From assembly GCA_030065125.1 (NCBI GenBank), contig JASJDM010000020.1, positions 62,001-126,000 on the forward strand: a DNA stretch of 64,000 nt. The letters run 5' to 3'. The number at the start of each line of letters is the position of its first letter. Position 1 is the first letter of the stretch. The translations under genes and the position numbers were made by a program. Below are positions 18,525 through 26,782 of the stretch, in pieces. Under the pieces are notes generated by a model. It was not told the DNA's origin. It saw only the letters and a program-made list of their open reading frames with translations, and did no database searches. Source of the stretch: Lysobacterales bacterium (GTDB lineage Bacteria; Pseudomonadota; Gammaproteobacteria; Xanthomonadales; SZUA-38).

Positions 18525-20888
18525 GTGCGTCACCTCTTATTACTGATTTCCATCGTCCTCACTGGTGTTCTGCTTTCTGGGAGTGCCGGTGCCGCGGATC
18601 GCCATGTGGATCTGGCATCCAGCGACGGCAGAGGCATCAGGATTACGCCTTACGGCGACCACATCATCCGGGTCCAGACCATTGGACCCAACGAGCAGCA
18701 TTTCCCGGACGACCACTATGAAATCGTGGCGTCCCACCAGTGGCCAGGGCAGCTTCAGCGGCAGGACGCGGGCCAGTATATCCAGCTGAACAGCAACGCA
18801 GTCCTGGTCCGGATCGACCGGGAAAGCCTGGCGGCCTCGTTCTTCCAGGGCAGCAATAATCACTCCGTGCTGCGGGAAGCCGCGCCGGTCCAGTGGCGGG
18901 GCAACAGGATCTCGGTGCAGTTTTCGTTCGATCCAGAGGAACGTTTCACCGGCCTTGGGCATGGATACTTCGGACGCGAATCCAGCGTTGACCTTCGGGG
19001 CAAGGTGGTGGAACGCAACTATGGATCACGGCAGATTGAGCAGGCGCCCCTGCTGGTTCCGTTCTACCTGTCCAGCAAGGGGTACGGGGTGTTTCTCAAC
19101 AGCACCTTTCCCAACCAGTTCATCCTGGGTGCTGAGGGCCGCTACGGGTTTTCCATTGATCACCACGGTTTTGGTGCACGCATGGATTACTTTTTCATTG
19201 CCGGGCCTGCCCTGAAGGACGTGCTGGACCGTTATACCCAGCTCACCGGTCGCCCCCGGCTGCCTGCCAAATCCATGTTCGGCCTGCAGCTGTCTGATAA
19301 GGCCCACGATCACACGACGGCCACGCCATCGGACGAGAGGTGGTGGAAAAACCAGGTGGAAAAGCATCGTGGCGCGGGATTGCCGCTGGATCACCTGGTC
19401 AACGACAATCGCTGGCGGGCTGGAGGCGGGCGCCGCTGCCAGTCACGGTTTGCCTGGGACCGGGAGCGATTCCCGGACCCGGCGGCCTACGGACGCTGGC
19501 TGGAGTCCAAAGGGCTGGTAATGACGCTGGATTTCAATCGCTGCATTGCACAATTCAGCGATGGCTGGGACAGCACGTTCAACCTCCCAGCGACGGGAAA
19601 GATCGATTTTGAAAACAGTGCCCCGGACCTGACCAACGCAGAGTTCCGTGATTGGTTCTGGGGTCTGATGTTCCGCCAGGCCCTGGACCCTGAGCTGGGT
19701 TTCCCCGGAGATGCCCTGTGGATCGACGAATTCGATGAGCAGGGAAATGCGCCGCTGACCATGCGCCTGGCCAACGGGCGCAGTTCGGCCGAGATGCGCA
19801 ACTACTGGTTCTTCCTGATCGCCAAGGCCCTGGTCCAGCAGGGTTGGGACCGGTCGGGGCTCGTTTCCAGGCCCTACGTCTGGGTGCGCGGCATGACCGC
19901 CGGTGCGCAACGATACGCCACCCTGTGGAGCGGTGATATCAGGCCGGATCTCGCCGACATGCGTGCCCAGGTGCGGGCCATGCAGCTGGCGGGCCTGTCG
20001 GGATTTCCCTACTGGGGGCACGACGCCGGCGGTTTTTTTGACTGGGACCGCAAAACCGGACCCGATGACACCTTGTATGCCAGTTGGGCCATGGCCATGG
20101 GCGCCTTTTCTCCTATCTGGAAACCCCACGGAATGGGCCAGTCCCGCTGGCCGCTGGATCGGTCGCCAGCGGCTCAACAGGCGGCACATCGTTATGGGCG
20201 TCTGCGCTACGAGTTGATGCCCTATACCTATACGGCGGCGCATCAGGCGGCCGCCACGGGTCTGCCCATGGTTCGGGCCATGCTGCTGAAGTATCCGTCT
20301 TTGCCCCGGGCCTGGCGGCAGGATCTGCAGTATTTCTGGGGGGACTCGATTCTGGTCGTACCCCATATCGATACAGACACGGTCCCATGGTTGCCGCCGG
20401 GCAGCTGGTATCGCTACGGCAGCAGCGAGCCATTATCTGGAGCCCAGGATGTTGCCAGGGACCCCGGGCACATATCGCTGTTTGTCCAGGCCGGCGCCTT
20501 GATTCCTCGTCGCGAGTTTGCCCTGAGTACGGCGTTTATCGACAAGCAGCTGCTGAAACTCGACGTATATGCGGGCGCCGATGGGTCCTATGAATTGACA
20601 GAAGATGATGACCGCTCCGAGGCGTACCGACAGGGCAGGCTGCTGACTACCCGGATGTCGTGGGATAATCGCAACATGACCTTAAAGCTGTCGGGGGCGG
20701 AGGGGGAGTACGACGGGTCGTCTGATGTTCGGAACGTTGAGTTCCGGTTTTTTGGCGTACCGCCTGTGGCCCGGGCTCTGGTCAATGGTGTGTCAGAAGC
20801 GGTCACTTACCAGGACGGTGTGGCTGCACTGGCCATTACGGGGGTATCGGTAGGAGACCCGGTGACCGTGGAATTGCTGGTTGAGTAG
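18525..20888 (+). CDS. Secreted glycoside hydrolase family 31 enzyme
   Basis: 787 aa from GTG 18525, which has GGAG 6 nt upstream and gives a clean signal peptide (MRHLLLLISIVLTGVLLSGS, cut after AGA-A). An upstream ATG at 18495 is possible. GH31 features: the YGVFLNSTFP N-terminal beta-domain; the catalytic barrel with FAWDRERFPDPAAYG; the nucleophile Asp in ALWIDEFDE; the acid/base Asp in LWSGDIRPD; then GFPYWGHDAGGF; and a C-terminal beta-sandwich (LVQAGALIPRR). GH31 covers alpha-glucosidases and alpha-xylosidases among others; the exact substrate cannot be read from the sequence. It would act in the periplasm or outside the cell on alpha-linked glycans. Confidence 0.9.
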   Translation: MRHLLLLISIVLTGVLLSGSAGAADRHVDLASSDGRGIRITPYGDHIIRVQTIGPNEQHFPDDHYEIVASHQWPGQLQRQDAGQYIQLNSNAVLVRIDRESLAASFFQGSNNHSVLREAAPVQWRGNRISVQFSFDPEERFTGLGHGYFGRESSVDLRGKVVERNYGSRQIEQAPLLVPFYLSSKGYGVFLNSTFPNQFILGAEGRYGFSIDHHGFGARMDYFFIAGPALKDVLDRYTQLTGRPRLPAKSMFGLQLSDKAHDHTTATPSDERWWKNQVEKHRGAGLPLDHLVNDNRWRAGGGRRCQSRFAWDRERFPDPAAYGRWLESKGLVMTLDFNRCIAQFSDGWDSTFNLPATGKIDFENSAPDLTNAEFRDWFWGLMFRQALDPELGFPGDALWIDEFDEQGNAPLTMRLANGRSSAEMRNYWFFLIAKALVQQGWDRSGLVSRPYVWVRGMTAGAQRYATLWSGDIRPDLADMRAQVRAMQLAGLSGFPYWGHDAGGFFDWDRKTGPDDTLYASWAMAMGAFSPIWKPHGMGQSRWPLDRSPAAQQAAHRYGRLRYELMPYTYTAAHQAAATGLPMVRAMLLKYPSLPRAWRQDLQYFWGDSILVVPHIDTDTVPWLPPGSWYRYGSSEPLSGAQDVARDPGHISLFVQAGALIPRREFALSTAFIDKQLLKLDVYAGADGSYELTEDDDRSEAYRQGRLLTTRMSWDNRNMTLKLSGAEGEYDGSSDVRNVEFRFFGVPPVARALVNGVSEAVTYQDGVAALAITGVSVGDPVTVELLVE

Positions 20889-20920
20889 CGGGACGGGGAA
20901 AAGCGCTCAGCGCCCGTGCT

Positions 20921-21004
20921 TCACAGGGTCATGAGTCGAATAATGCCGGCAGCGGCAAGGATCAGGACGATCCACTTCAGAAAGTGAATGGTGCGGAATT
21001 TCAT
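20921..21004 (-). CDS. 27-aa single-pass membrane peptide
   Basis: The minus-strand ATG at 21004 opens a 27-codon frame: MKFRTIHFLKWIVLILAAAG followed by IIRLMTL. It has a basic N-terminus and one hydrophobic helix of about 17 residues. AAGGA sits 9-13 nt upstream of the ATG, a good Shine-Dalgarno. It follows the 24-aa membrane peptide by 36 bp on the same strand, so the two likely form one small operon. No homologue is recognised. The RBS and the charge pattern are the evidence for coding. Confidence 0.55.
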   Translation of the reverse strand: MKFRTIHFLKWIVLILAAAGIIRLMTL

Positions 21005-21040
21005 TGGAGTGTGTCCTTCACGTTGTGCATGCGTTTTGCG

Positions 21041-21115
21041 CTAGCGGCCACGGGAAATCGCCACGATCAGCAGCACCAGGAGCAGAGCGCCGATGGCCAC
21101 GATCATCCAGTTCAT
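21041..21115 (-). CDS. 24-aa single-pass membrane peptide
   Basis: The minus-strand ATG at 21115 gives MNWMIVAIGALLLVLLIVAI then SRGR: one transmembrane helix with a basic C-terminal tail, which predicts an N-out/C-in orientation. GGGAG lies 10-14 nt upstream. An AT-rich stretch with a TTGATA hexamer precedes it (about 21150-21160, minus strand). Length and layout resemble the small hydrophobic stress peptides of other gammaproteobacteria, but no specific family is claimed. Confidence 0.55.
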   Translation of the reverse strand: MNWMIVAIGALLLVLLIVAISRGR

Positions 21116-21221
21116 TACTCATTGACTCCCAGATATTTTTTGTTCAGCTGGTATCAATTATTAACCCAGATTTTTCCGTGCGGGGGAATTGGGGATAACC
21201 GGAATCGCTTCGATGCGAAGA

Positions 21222-21253
21222 AAAAGGGCGGTGAGCCGAAGCCCACCGCCCTT
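21222..21253 (-). terminator. Intrinsic terminator after the matrixin gene
   Basis: The stem AAGGGCGGTG pairs with CACCGCCCTT around a 10-nt loop. On the minus strand it is followed by a run of five T. It lies 25 bp beyond the matrixin stop codon. Confidence 0.85.
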
Positions 21254-21277
21254 GGGTCAGAGTGAATCAGGCCCGTC

Positions 21278-24088
21278 TCAGGGCGGACAACTGAATCCGC
21301 CGTTGGCCAGATCGTTCGGATTGGCAAAGCCGAACAACTCGTACGTGGTCCCGGCGGCGCTGACGCAACCATCGACCGAAAGATCGGTGGGACCAGGATC
21401 TACCGCGCCACCGCCTTCGCTGGTGCCCGATAGGCCGTCGTTGGCCGCGATATCACCGTAGAGGACGCTGATGCTGCCATCGGCACCCAGGATCACCGAG
21501 AAGGTATTGCCTGTGCTGGCAAAGAACTCGGGCACGTCCTGGAACGTGACGGAGAACGAACTCGCATCGCCGTCCACGATGACCAGCCCACCCTGGTTGG
21601 GGGACAGGTCGTCCCACAGCGGCGCGATTCGTGGTTGGTCGCTCAACAGCTCGCCGACGGATTCGGAGAAATCGGTATCCCCGCTGCCGAAGGTCAGGTT
21701 GCCGTTGGAGTTAACGAACACGCTGTTGTAGGTGGCGCCGTTGAAGGGGAAGTCAAAGTCCAGAGCGACTTCCTGGCTCGAGTCGTCGCCCAGCGACAGC
21801 AGTACGCCATCGATGGTGAACACGTCCACCACGTAGCGGCCCTGGCCAAAGAACGGATCGGTGTTGCCGTCGCCGCTGAAATCGAAGTCCGGGAACGTCG
21901 ACACGGCCAGCGCGTAGGTGGCCTTTTCGGTGCCCGAGAACACGATTCTTGACAGGACGCCGGCGCCGCCGTCGTCATCGGCCACCAGCAGCAGGTCACT
22001 GTCACGGCAGCTGTTTCGGGCACACTGGTACAGGCCCAGAACGGTGTCGATGCGCCCGCTGATGACTTCGGCGACCAGGGTCTGACCTTCCTCGACCTTG
22101 AACCGGAAGAAGTCCACGTCACCGCCGGCCGGCGAGATTTCCGTGTAGTCCTTGTCGGTGTCTGCCGTGTTGAAGGGCAGGTTGACCTTCTTGGCCCGGC
22201 GGAGGCTGTCATTGTTCTCGAACTTGTCGCTGTAGCCTTTGCCGACGTCGTCGAAGCCCACTTCAAAGCCCGCAAGGTCATTGTCGAGATCGGTGAACTG
22301 CTCATAGATGGCCGCTTCACGCTTCAGAGATAGATCCCGCCTTCTTGCCTCGGTGAGATCAATTTCGACTTCCAGGGTGGAAGTGAACGCGTTGCCAGCG
22401 CTGATGCCGGCGAGTCCATCCAGAGCCGTCAGGCCGCCGTAGACGATGCTGACGTCGGCGTTACTGCCATCGTCGCTATCACTGTCGTCATCACTGTCGC
22501 TGTCGCTGTCGCTGTCGTCATCGTCGCTGCTTGCAACGCAAACCTCGCTGTTGTCACGCAGGATGATGTCAAAGCTGTTGGAACCCACGTCCGGAAATTC
22601 CGGGATGTTTTCATAGCTGACGGTGAAGGTATCGCCCGCGCTGGTGTAAAACACCGAGCCCTGGGGCGCCCCGGTGAACAGGTTGAATGGACTGATGTCG
22701 TCCCACAGTCCGGCGATCCTGGGTGTGCCGTTGAGCATCTCGGCGCTGGACTCCGTGAAGTCGGTGTCGCCTGCGCCGAAGGTGAGGCTCCCGTTGGCGT
22801 TAACGAACAGCGATTCGTAGGGATCACCGGCGATGCAGAACGGGAACGGCAGGGACAGCTCGACGAATCCGTCTTCACCGACCGGGAGTGGGTCCCCTGG
22901 CCCGAAGGAGTTCAGGATCACGTCGATACCGGTAGCCGGCGAGCCGGCTGCAACCACGATGTTGACCGAGTCGGCGGGGTCGTCAGCAACGTCCACGTTG
23001 TTCGACTCGCCGGCACCGTTGTAGAACTCCTCCGCGGCAGGCAGCGCCAATGGCTGAGTGCTGAAGCCACCCTGCAGGATCTGGTCAATGTGCAGCGTAT
23101 AGGAGGCGCCCGGCGTCAGGCCGTTGATGGTGTAGATGCCGGGTGTGCCGCGATCGCCGGAAATCGCCGACACCGCGTCCTCGAAGGGATTGGCGATGTT
23201 TCGGACAATAACGTTGACCCCGGTCAGCGGCGTCGTACCGTTGGATGCAACGATTGTCCCGCTGATGGTGCCGGTGGAGGAGAAGAAATCCGCGGTTGGG
23301 TACAGCGTGGAGTAGAAGGCGATGTCGTCGGCATGCAACGTTGCCTGCCCGCCTCCAACCAGCGCAAACGGATACATGGTTTCGGTCTGGTTCCCGGGCG
23401 CATTGCCGTAAGTGTTCAGGGGCGTAGGTCCGGTTTCGTCACCCAGGGCGATGTTTTCGCCATTGACGACGGTGTGGGCCATGCCGCTGTAGTGCCCGAA
23501 TTCGTGGACCTGGACGCCGAAAAAGTCCAAGTCAGGGAATCCACCGCCGCCGGAGACCGTGGCGCCGCCGTTCAGGAACGAGAGCGCTTCGATCGGGGTG
23601 CCGTTGGCGTCGCGCGTGTCCGTGCTGGCAAAACCGAGCACGCCGCTTGCACCAAACAACGTCAGGAAAATTGACCCGTCATCGTCGAAAACGATGGGGC
23701 TGAAGCCGTCGGAGACATTCTCACCGAAGAACAGGTTGCCGATAAGGTGACAACTGGGACCGATGATCACAGGGGAGGGGTCGAACGGCGGAGGACTGCA
23801 GAAATTGCTGACGGTAATGTCCGCGGGCAATTCGCCGTTGTTGCTGTAGGTCGCTGTTGACGTCGGGACGCTTTGCCATTCGGCAAATGCGCTGGCGACC
23901 GTTGCCGCGTCCATGACCCCGGGAATGCCGTTCTGGTCCGGATTAAAGGGGATGTTTGCCCCACCATTGGGCCAGCGCTCCACGCCCAACGGGTCGTTCG
24001 GATTGAGATTCAGCGGACCGCTGGCCATGGCCGGCGTCACCGCGAGTACAAGTAGCCCTGCAAGGAGGGCAATGTTCGATTTGCTCAT
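21278..24088 (-). CDS. Secreted matrixin-like metalloprotease with duplicated NIDO-like domains and a Ser-Asp insert
   Basis: 936 aa with signal peptide (MSKSNIALLAGLLVLAVTPAMA). Zinc motif HEFGHYSGMAH (HExxHxxGxxH) at residues 195-205 and a Met-turn ETMYPF mark an M10/metzincin protease. A carboxypeptidase-regulatory-like beta domain (GTISGTIVASNGTTPLTGVNV) follows. Then come two copies of a NIDO-like module (GSLTFGAGDTDFTES...PRIAGLWDDISP and GNLTFGSGDTDFSES...PRIAPLWDDLSP). A PPC-type domain (GGDVDFFRFKVEEGQTLVAEV, read in parts) lies between them. The first NIDO copy is interrupted around residues 517-540 by a Ser-Asp repeat. It probably acts outside the cell; the substrate is unknown. 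It is second in an operon after the 24104-24700 gene, 15 bp apart. Confidence 0.85.
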   Translation of the reverse strand: MSKSNIALLAGLLVLAVTPAMASGPLNLNPNDPLGVERWPNGGANIPFNPDQNGIPGVMDAATVASAFAEWQSVPTSTATYSNNGELPADITVSNFCSPPPFDPSPVIIGPSCHLIGNLFFGENVSDGFSPIVFDDDGSIFLTLFGASGVLGFASTDTRDANGTPIEALSFLNGGATVSGGGGFPDLDFFGVQVHEFGHYSGMAHTVVNGENIALGDETGPTPLNTYGNAPGNQTETMYPFALVGGGQATLHADDIAFYSTLYPTADFFSSTGTISGTIVASNGTTPLTGVNVIVRNIANPFEDAVSAISGDRGTPGIYTINGLTPGASYTLHIDQILQGGFSTQPLALPAAEEFYNGAGESNNVDVADDPADSVNIVVAAGSPATGIDVILNSFGPGDPLPVGEDGFVELSLPFPFCIAGDPYESLFVNANGSLTFGAGDTDFTESSAEMLNGTPRIAGLWDDISPFNLFTGAPQGSVFYTSAGDTFTVSYENIPEFPDVGSNSFDIILRDNSEVCVASSDDDDSDSDSDSDDDSDSDDGSNADVSIVYGGLTALDGLAGISAGNAFTSTLEVEIDLTEARRRDLSLKREAAIYEQFTDLDNDLAGFEVGFDDVGKGYSDKFENNDSLRRAKKVNLPFNTADTDKDYTEISPAGGDVDFFRFKVEEGQTLVAEVISGRIDTVLGLYQCARNSCRDSDLLLVADDDGGAGVLSRIVFSGTEKATYALAVSTFPDFDFSGDGNTDPFFGQGRYVVDVFTIDGVLLSLGDDSSQEVALDFDFPFNGATYNSVFVNSNGNLTFGSGDTDFSESVGELLSDQPRIAPLWDDLSPNQGGLVIVDGDASSFSVTFQDVPEFFASTGNTFSVILGADGSISVLYGDIAANDGLSGTSEGGGAVDPGPTDLSVDGCVSAAGTTYELFGFANPNDLANGGFSCPP

Positions 24089-24103
24089 GATTACCTCTCC
24101 TTG

Positions 24104-24700
24104 TCAGTCAATCGTGGCACGGATCATGTCCGCGAGCATGCTGTAAGGCACCGGCCCCTCTGTGGGTGCAGATTTCGCCAGATCCCGGGTGGACTTGGCC
24201 AGGCCCTTGAACAGCGCGACGTTGTTGAAACCGTTGAGTGCCATTTCCTGGCGCGTGCTCGGGTCGGTGAAAATGTTGAAGGTGCCCTGGCCAAGACCCA
24301 TGGGGCTGGTCAGTCCGACCGGTCCGGGATGTGCAACCATCAGCAGGTAGTCTGCGCCGGTCTTCAGCAGAGGAAAACCAGCGATGGGCCCTTTGCCAGC
24401 GTGATATTGCTTGAGGGTTCCCACCATCTTGATCTCAACCAGGGTTTCGCCTTTGACCTCGTCAAAGGATCCTTTGAGGGCGTCATCGACGCGGAGGGTG
24501 TAGATGATGGCGGGAATGGTACCGCCACCGGCCTGGACGCTGGTCTCCGACACGCTGAGTACGGTTCCCCGAAAGACCTTGTCCGACCTTTCGGCCAGGG
24601 TGGCGAGATTCATCTCCATGACCGTGGTTGCCCACAGCGCAGGTGGTATGGATAGAGCGCCCAATAGCGCCAGTATCAGTAAAGACAGTTTAAGTCGCAT
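24104..24700 (-). CDS. Exported protein of unknown function, partner of the matrixin
   Basis: 198 aa from ATG 24700, preceded by AAGGGG. Signal peptide MRLKLSLLILALLGALSIPP ends at ALWA-TT. The mature protein starts TTVMEMNLATLAERSDKVFRG and looks all-beta (VFRGTVLSVSETSVQAGGG, YTLRVDDALKGSF), ending in an alpha-helical tail. The family is not recognised by name. Pairing with a matrixin in one operon suggests an inhibitor, chaperone or co-exported partner, but this is inference. A longer frame starts at 24745 without a signal-like start. Confidence 0.65.
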   Translation of the reverse strand: MRLKLSLLILALLGALSIPPALWATTVMEMNLATLAERSDKVFRGTVLSVSETSVQAGGGTIPAIIYTLRVDDALKGSFDEVKGETLVEIKMVGTLKQYHAGKGPIAGFPLLKTGADYLLMVAHPGPVGLTSPMGLGQGTFNIFTDPSTRQEMALNGFNNVALFKGLAKSTRDLAKSAPTEGPVPYSMLADMIRATID

Positions 24701-25090
24701 GGTTTCCCCTTGAATGGATGGGCTCGTTGCGAGCAGGTTTGACAAGAAGTGGGGAGGCGCAGCGACAGACGAGTCAGATGGCGACTCTCAATGGCAGAGT
24801 CGACGTAACTATTTCGCGCTGAAAGTTGAATCGGTTTACCCCCCCCCGGGATGTGAAAGTACCTTGTAGCGCAATCGCCCCTACGATTGTGCGAAAAGTG
24901 CTTTCGTCGAAAGACTATAATGCCTGCGGACAGGTCGCGCAAATTATGTAAACTTTTTTCCAACGAATTGTGCCTTAGATGGTTAAAAAAGGGCGGAGTG
25001 TCGGAATTGCGACTCCCGCGGTTTGACGTTGGGGCCGGCGCACCAGCCAGGTTAATACGGGGGTTCCAGTCCATTTCCATCGTCCGGAAT
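24701..25090. other. Divergent control region with a C9 tract and a palindrome overlapping a -10
   Basis: 390 bp between the matrixin operon and the UnbV/ASPIC operon. It holds a run of nine C (24839-24847), a perfect 6-1-6 palindrome CTTTCG-T-CGAAAG (24901-24913) and a consensus TATAAT at 24916-24921 reading rightward, with no good -35. An open frame from 24887 runs into the ASPIC gene but lacks signal-peptide features and is judged to be leader. Confidence 0.45.
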
Positions 25091-26782
25091 ATGCTTCGCT
25101 ACCTGACCGTCGTGCTGCCCGTACTCGGGGGTGCTGGCCTCACCGGTTGCGGCGATGCGACAGAACAGCCAGAAACCACCGAACCCGCCAAACCGGCCGT
25201 TGACTGGCTCAACGACGTCACCGCCGGAGTCGGCATCAGCCTCCAGCAGAAAGCAGACCCCGAGGGCACGTTTTTCATGCCACGGATCATGGGATCCGGC
25301 GGCGCGCTTTTCGACTACGACAACGACGGAGATCTCGACGTCTACCTCGTCACCTACGGCCCGAACGCGCTGTTCCGCCAGGAGGCAGATGGTACCTTTG
25401 CCGAGGTGGCCGCAGAAGTTGGCGTCGCTGACAATGGTTATGGCATGGGCGCGGCGATCGGGGACGTCGACAATGACGGAGACCTGGATCTTTTTGTGAG
25501 CAATTTTGGCGCCAATCGCCTGTATAGGAACGATGGCAATGGCGGCTTCAGCGACATCACCGAGGCCGCTGGCATATCTGACGACGCCTGGTCTACCTCG
25601 GCCGCATTCTTCGACTTTGATCGCGATGGCTACCTGGATCTCTATGTGGCGAACTACCTCGAATATGACCCGCAGAAACGGTGCGTCGACCAGTCGGGTC
25701 GGGCGGAGTTCTGCGGGCCACAGGCATTCCCCGGAACTGCGGATTTTCTTTACCGTAACAATGGTGGCAGCAGCTTTGTCGACGTTGCCAGCGAGGCGGG
25801 TACGTCGAGCACCGAGGGCAAAGGCCTGGGGGTAGTTGTGGCGGATTTCGACCGGGACGGTTGGCAGGATGTGCTGGTGGCAAATGACGGCGTGAACAAC
25901 CAGCTCTGGATGAACACTGGAGCGGGGACTTTTGAAGAACAGGGCGTGGCAATGGGGGTCGCGGTCAACGGATTCGGCAAACCGGAGGCGAGTATGGGTA
26001 TTGCCCTGGGTGATGCAGACGGCGATCTGCGCCTGGATGTTTACATGACTCACCTGGACCGCGAGACCAATACGCTTTACACGGCACTGGGTATGGACGG
26101 GTTCACCGACGCGACGCCTCCATCGGGCCTGGGGCCTGCCAGTCTGCCGTGGACGGGATTTGGGGCGGCTTTCGGGGATCTCGAGAACGACGGGGATCTG
26201 GATCTGCTGGTCGTCAATGGGCGCGTTCGCCGGCCTCGGGGTGTGGATGCCGGAGCGGGCGGCGAGCTGGCCGCATATGCCGAGCCCAACGCCTTGAGCC
26301 TCAACCTTGGAGACGGTCGTTTTGCTGACGGCTGTGAGTCCGCCGGTGGGTTCTGCTCCGCCCTGGAGGTGGGGCGCGGATTGATGCTGGGCGACGTGGA
26401 TCGCGACGGTGGCCTGGATGTGCTGATCACCAACTGCCACGGCCCGGCCCGTTTGTATCGCAATGAGACTCCTGGTGCGGGCCAGTGGCTGGCGATACGT
26501 GCCATCGATAGTCGTTACAGTCGCGATGCCATTGGTTCGTTGATTTATGTTTCCGTGGGAGGGCGCTGGTCCGTGCGCCCGGTTACTCACGCTTACGGCT
26601 ATCTGTCGAGCAGCGACGCTACGGCACATTTTGGACTCGGCGAGGCCGCCCGCGTGGACAAAATCTTGGTCCGCTGGGACGATGGCTTGGTCGAGGCTTT
26701 TCCCGGCGCCAGCGGCGGGCAGGTCTTGAGAGTCGAGAGGGGCACGGGCGCGTCCGCGCCTGAGCCCACGGCGGGCCCATGA
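25091..26782 (+). CDS. FG-GAP/VCBS-repeat lipoprotein with ASPIC/UnbV C-terminal domain
   Basis: 563 aa from ATG 25091. Lipoprotein signal MLRYLTVVLPVLGGAGLTGC with lipobox LTGC. The body is a beta-propeller of FG-GAP/VCBS repeats with Ca2+-binding loops (DYDNDGDLDVYL, DVDNDGDLDLFV, DFDRDGYLDLYV, DLENDGDLDLLV). The C-terminus is an ASPIC/UnbV (CRTAC1-like) domain: RDAIGSLIYVSVGGR and HFGLGEAARVDKILVRWDDG. Such proteins are surface or periplasmic; adhesion or glycan binding is often suggested but not established. The stop overlaps the TPR gene start (ATGA), so the two are coupled. Confidence 0.88.
   Translation: MLRYLTVVLPVLGGAGLTGCGDATEQPETTEPAKPAVDWLNDVTAGVGISLQQKADPEGTFFMPRIMGSGGALFDYDNDGDLDVYLVTYGPNALFRQEADGTFAEVAAEVGVADNGYGMGAAIGDVDNDGDLDLFVSNFGANRLYRNDGNGGFSDITEAAGISDDAWSTSAAFFDFDRDGYLDLYVANYLEYDPQKRCVDQSGRAEFCGPQAFPGTADFLYRNNGGSSFVDVASEAGTSSTEGKGLGVVVADFDRDGWQDVLVANDGVNNQLWMNTGAGTFEEQGVAMGVAVNGFGKPEASMGIALGDADGDLRLDVYMTHLDRETNTLYTALGMDGFTDATPPSGLGPASLPWTGFGAAFGDLENDGDLDLLVVNGRVRRPRGVDAGAGGELAAYAEPNALSLNLGDGRFADGCESAGGFCSALEVGRGLMLGDVDRDGGLDVLITNCHGPARLYRNETPGAGQWLAIRAIDSRYSRDAIGSLIYVSVGGRWSVRPVTHAYGYLSSSDATAHFGLGEAARVDKILVRWDDGLVEAFPGASGGQVLRVERGTGASAPEPTAGP

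Noticed and set aside
24839..24847. Proof of phase variation
   Set aside because: A single sequence with nine C cannot show variation; kept only as something to check.
24887..25090. N-terminal extension of the UnbV/ASPIC gene
   Set aside because: The extension would bury the lipoprotein signal and lipobox inside the protein; it contains the leader of the predicted promoter.
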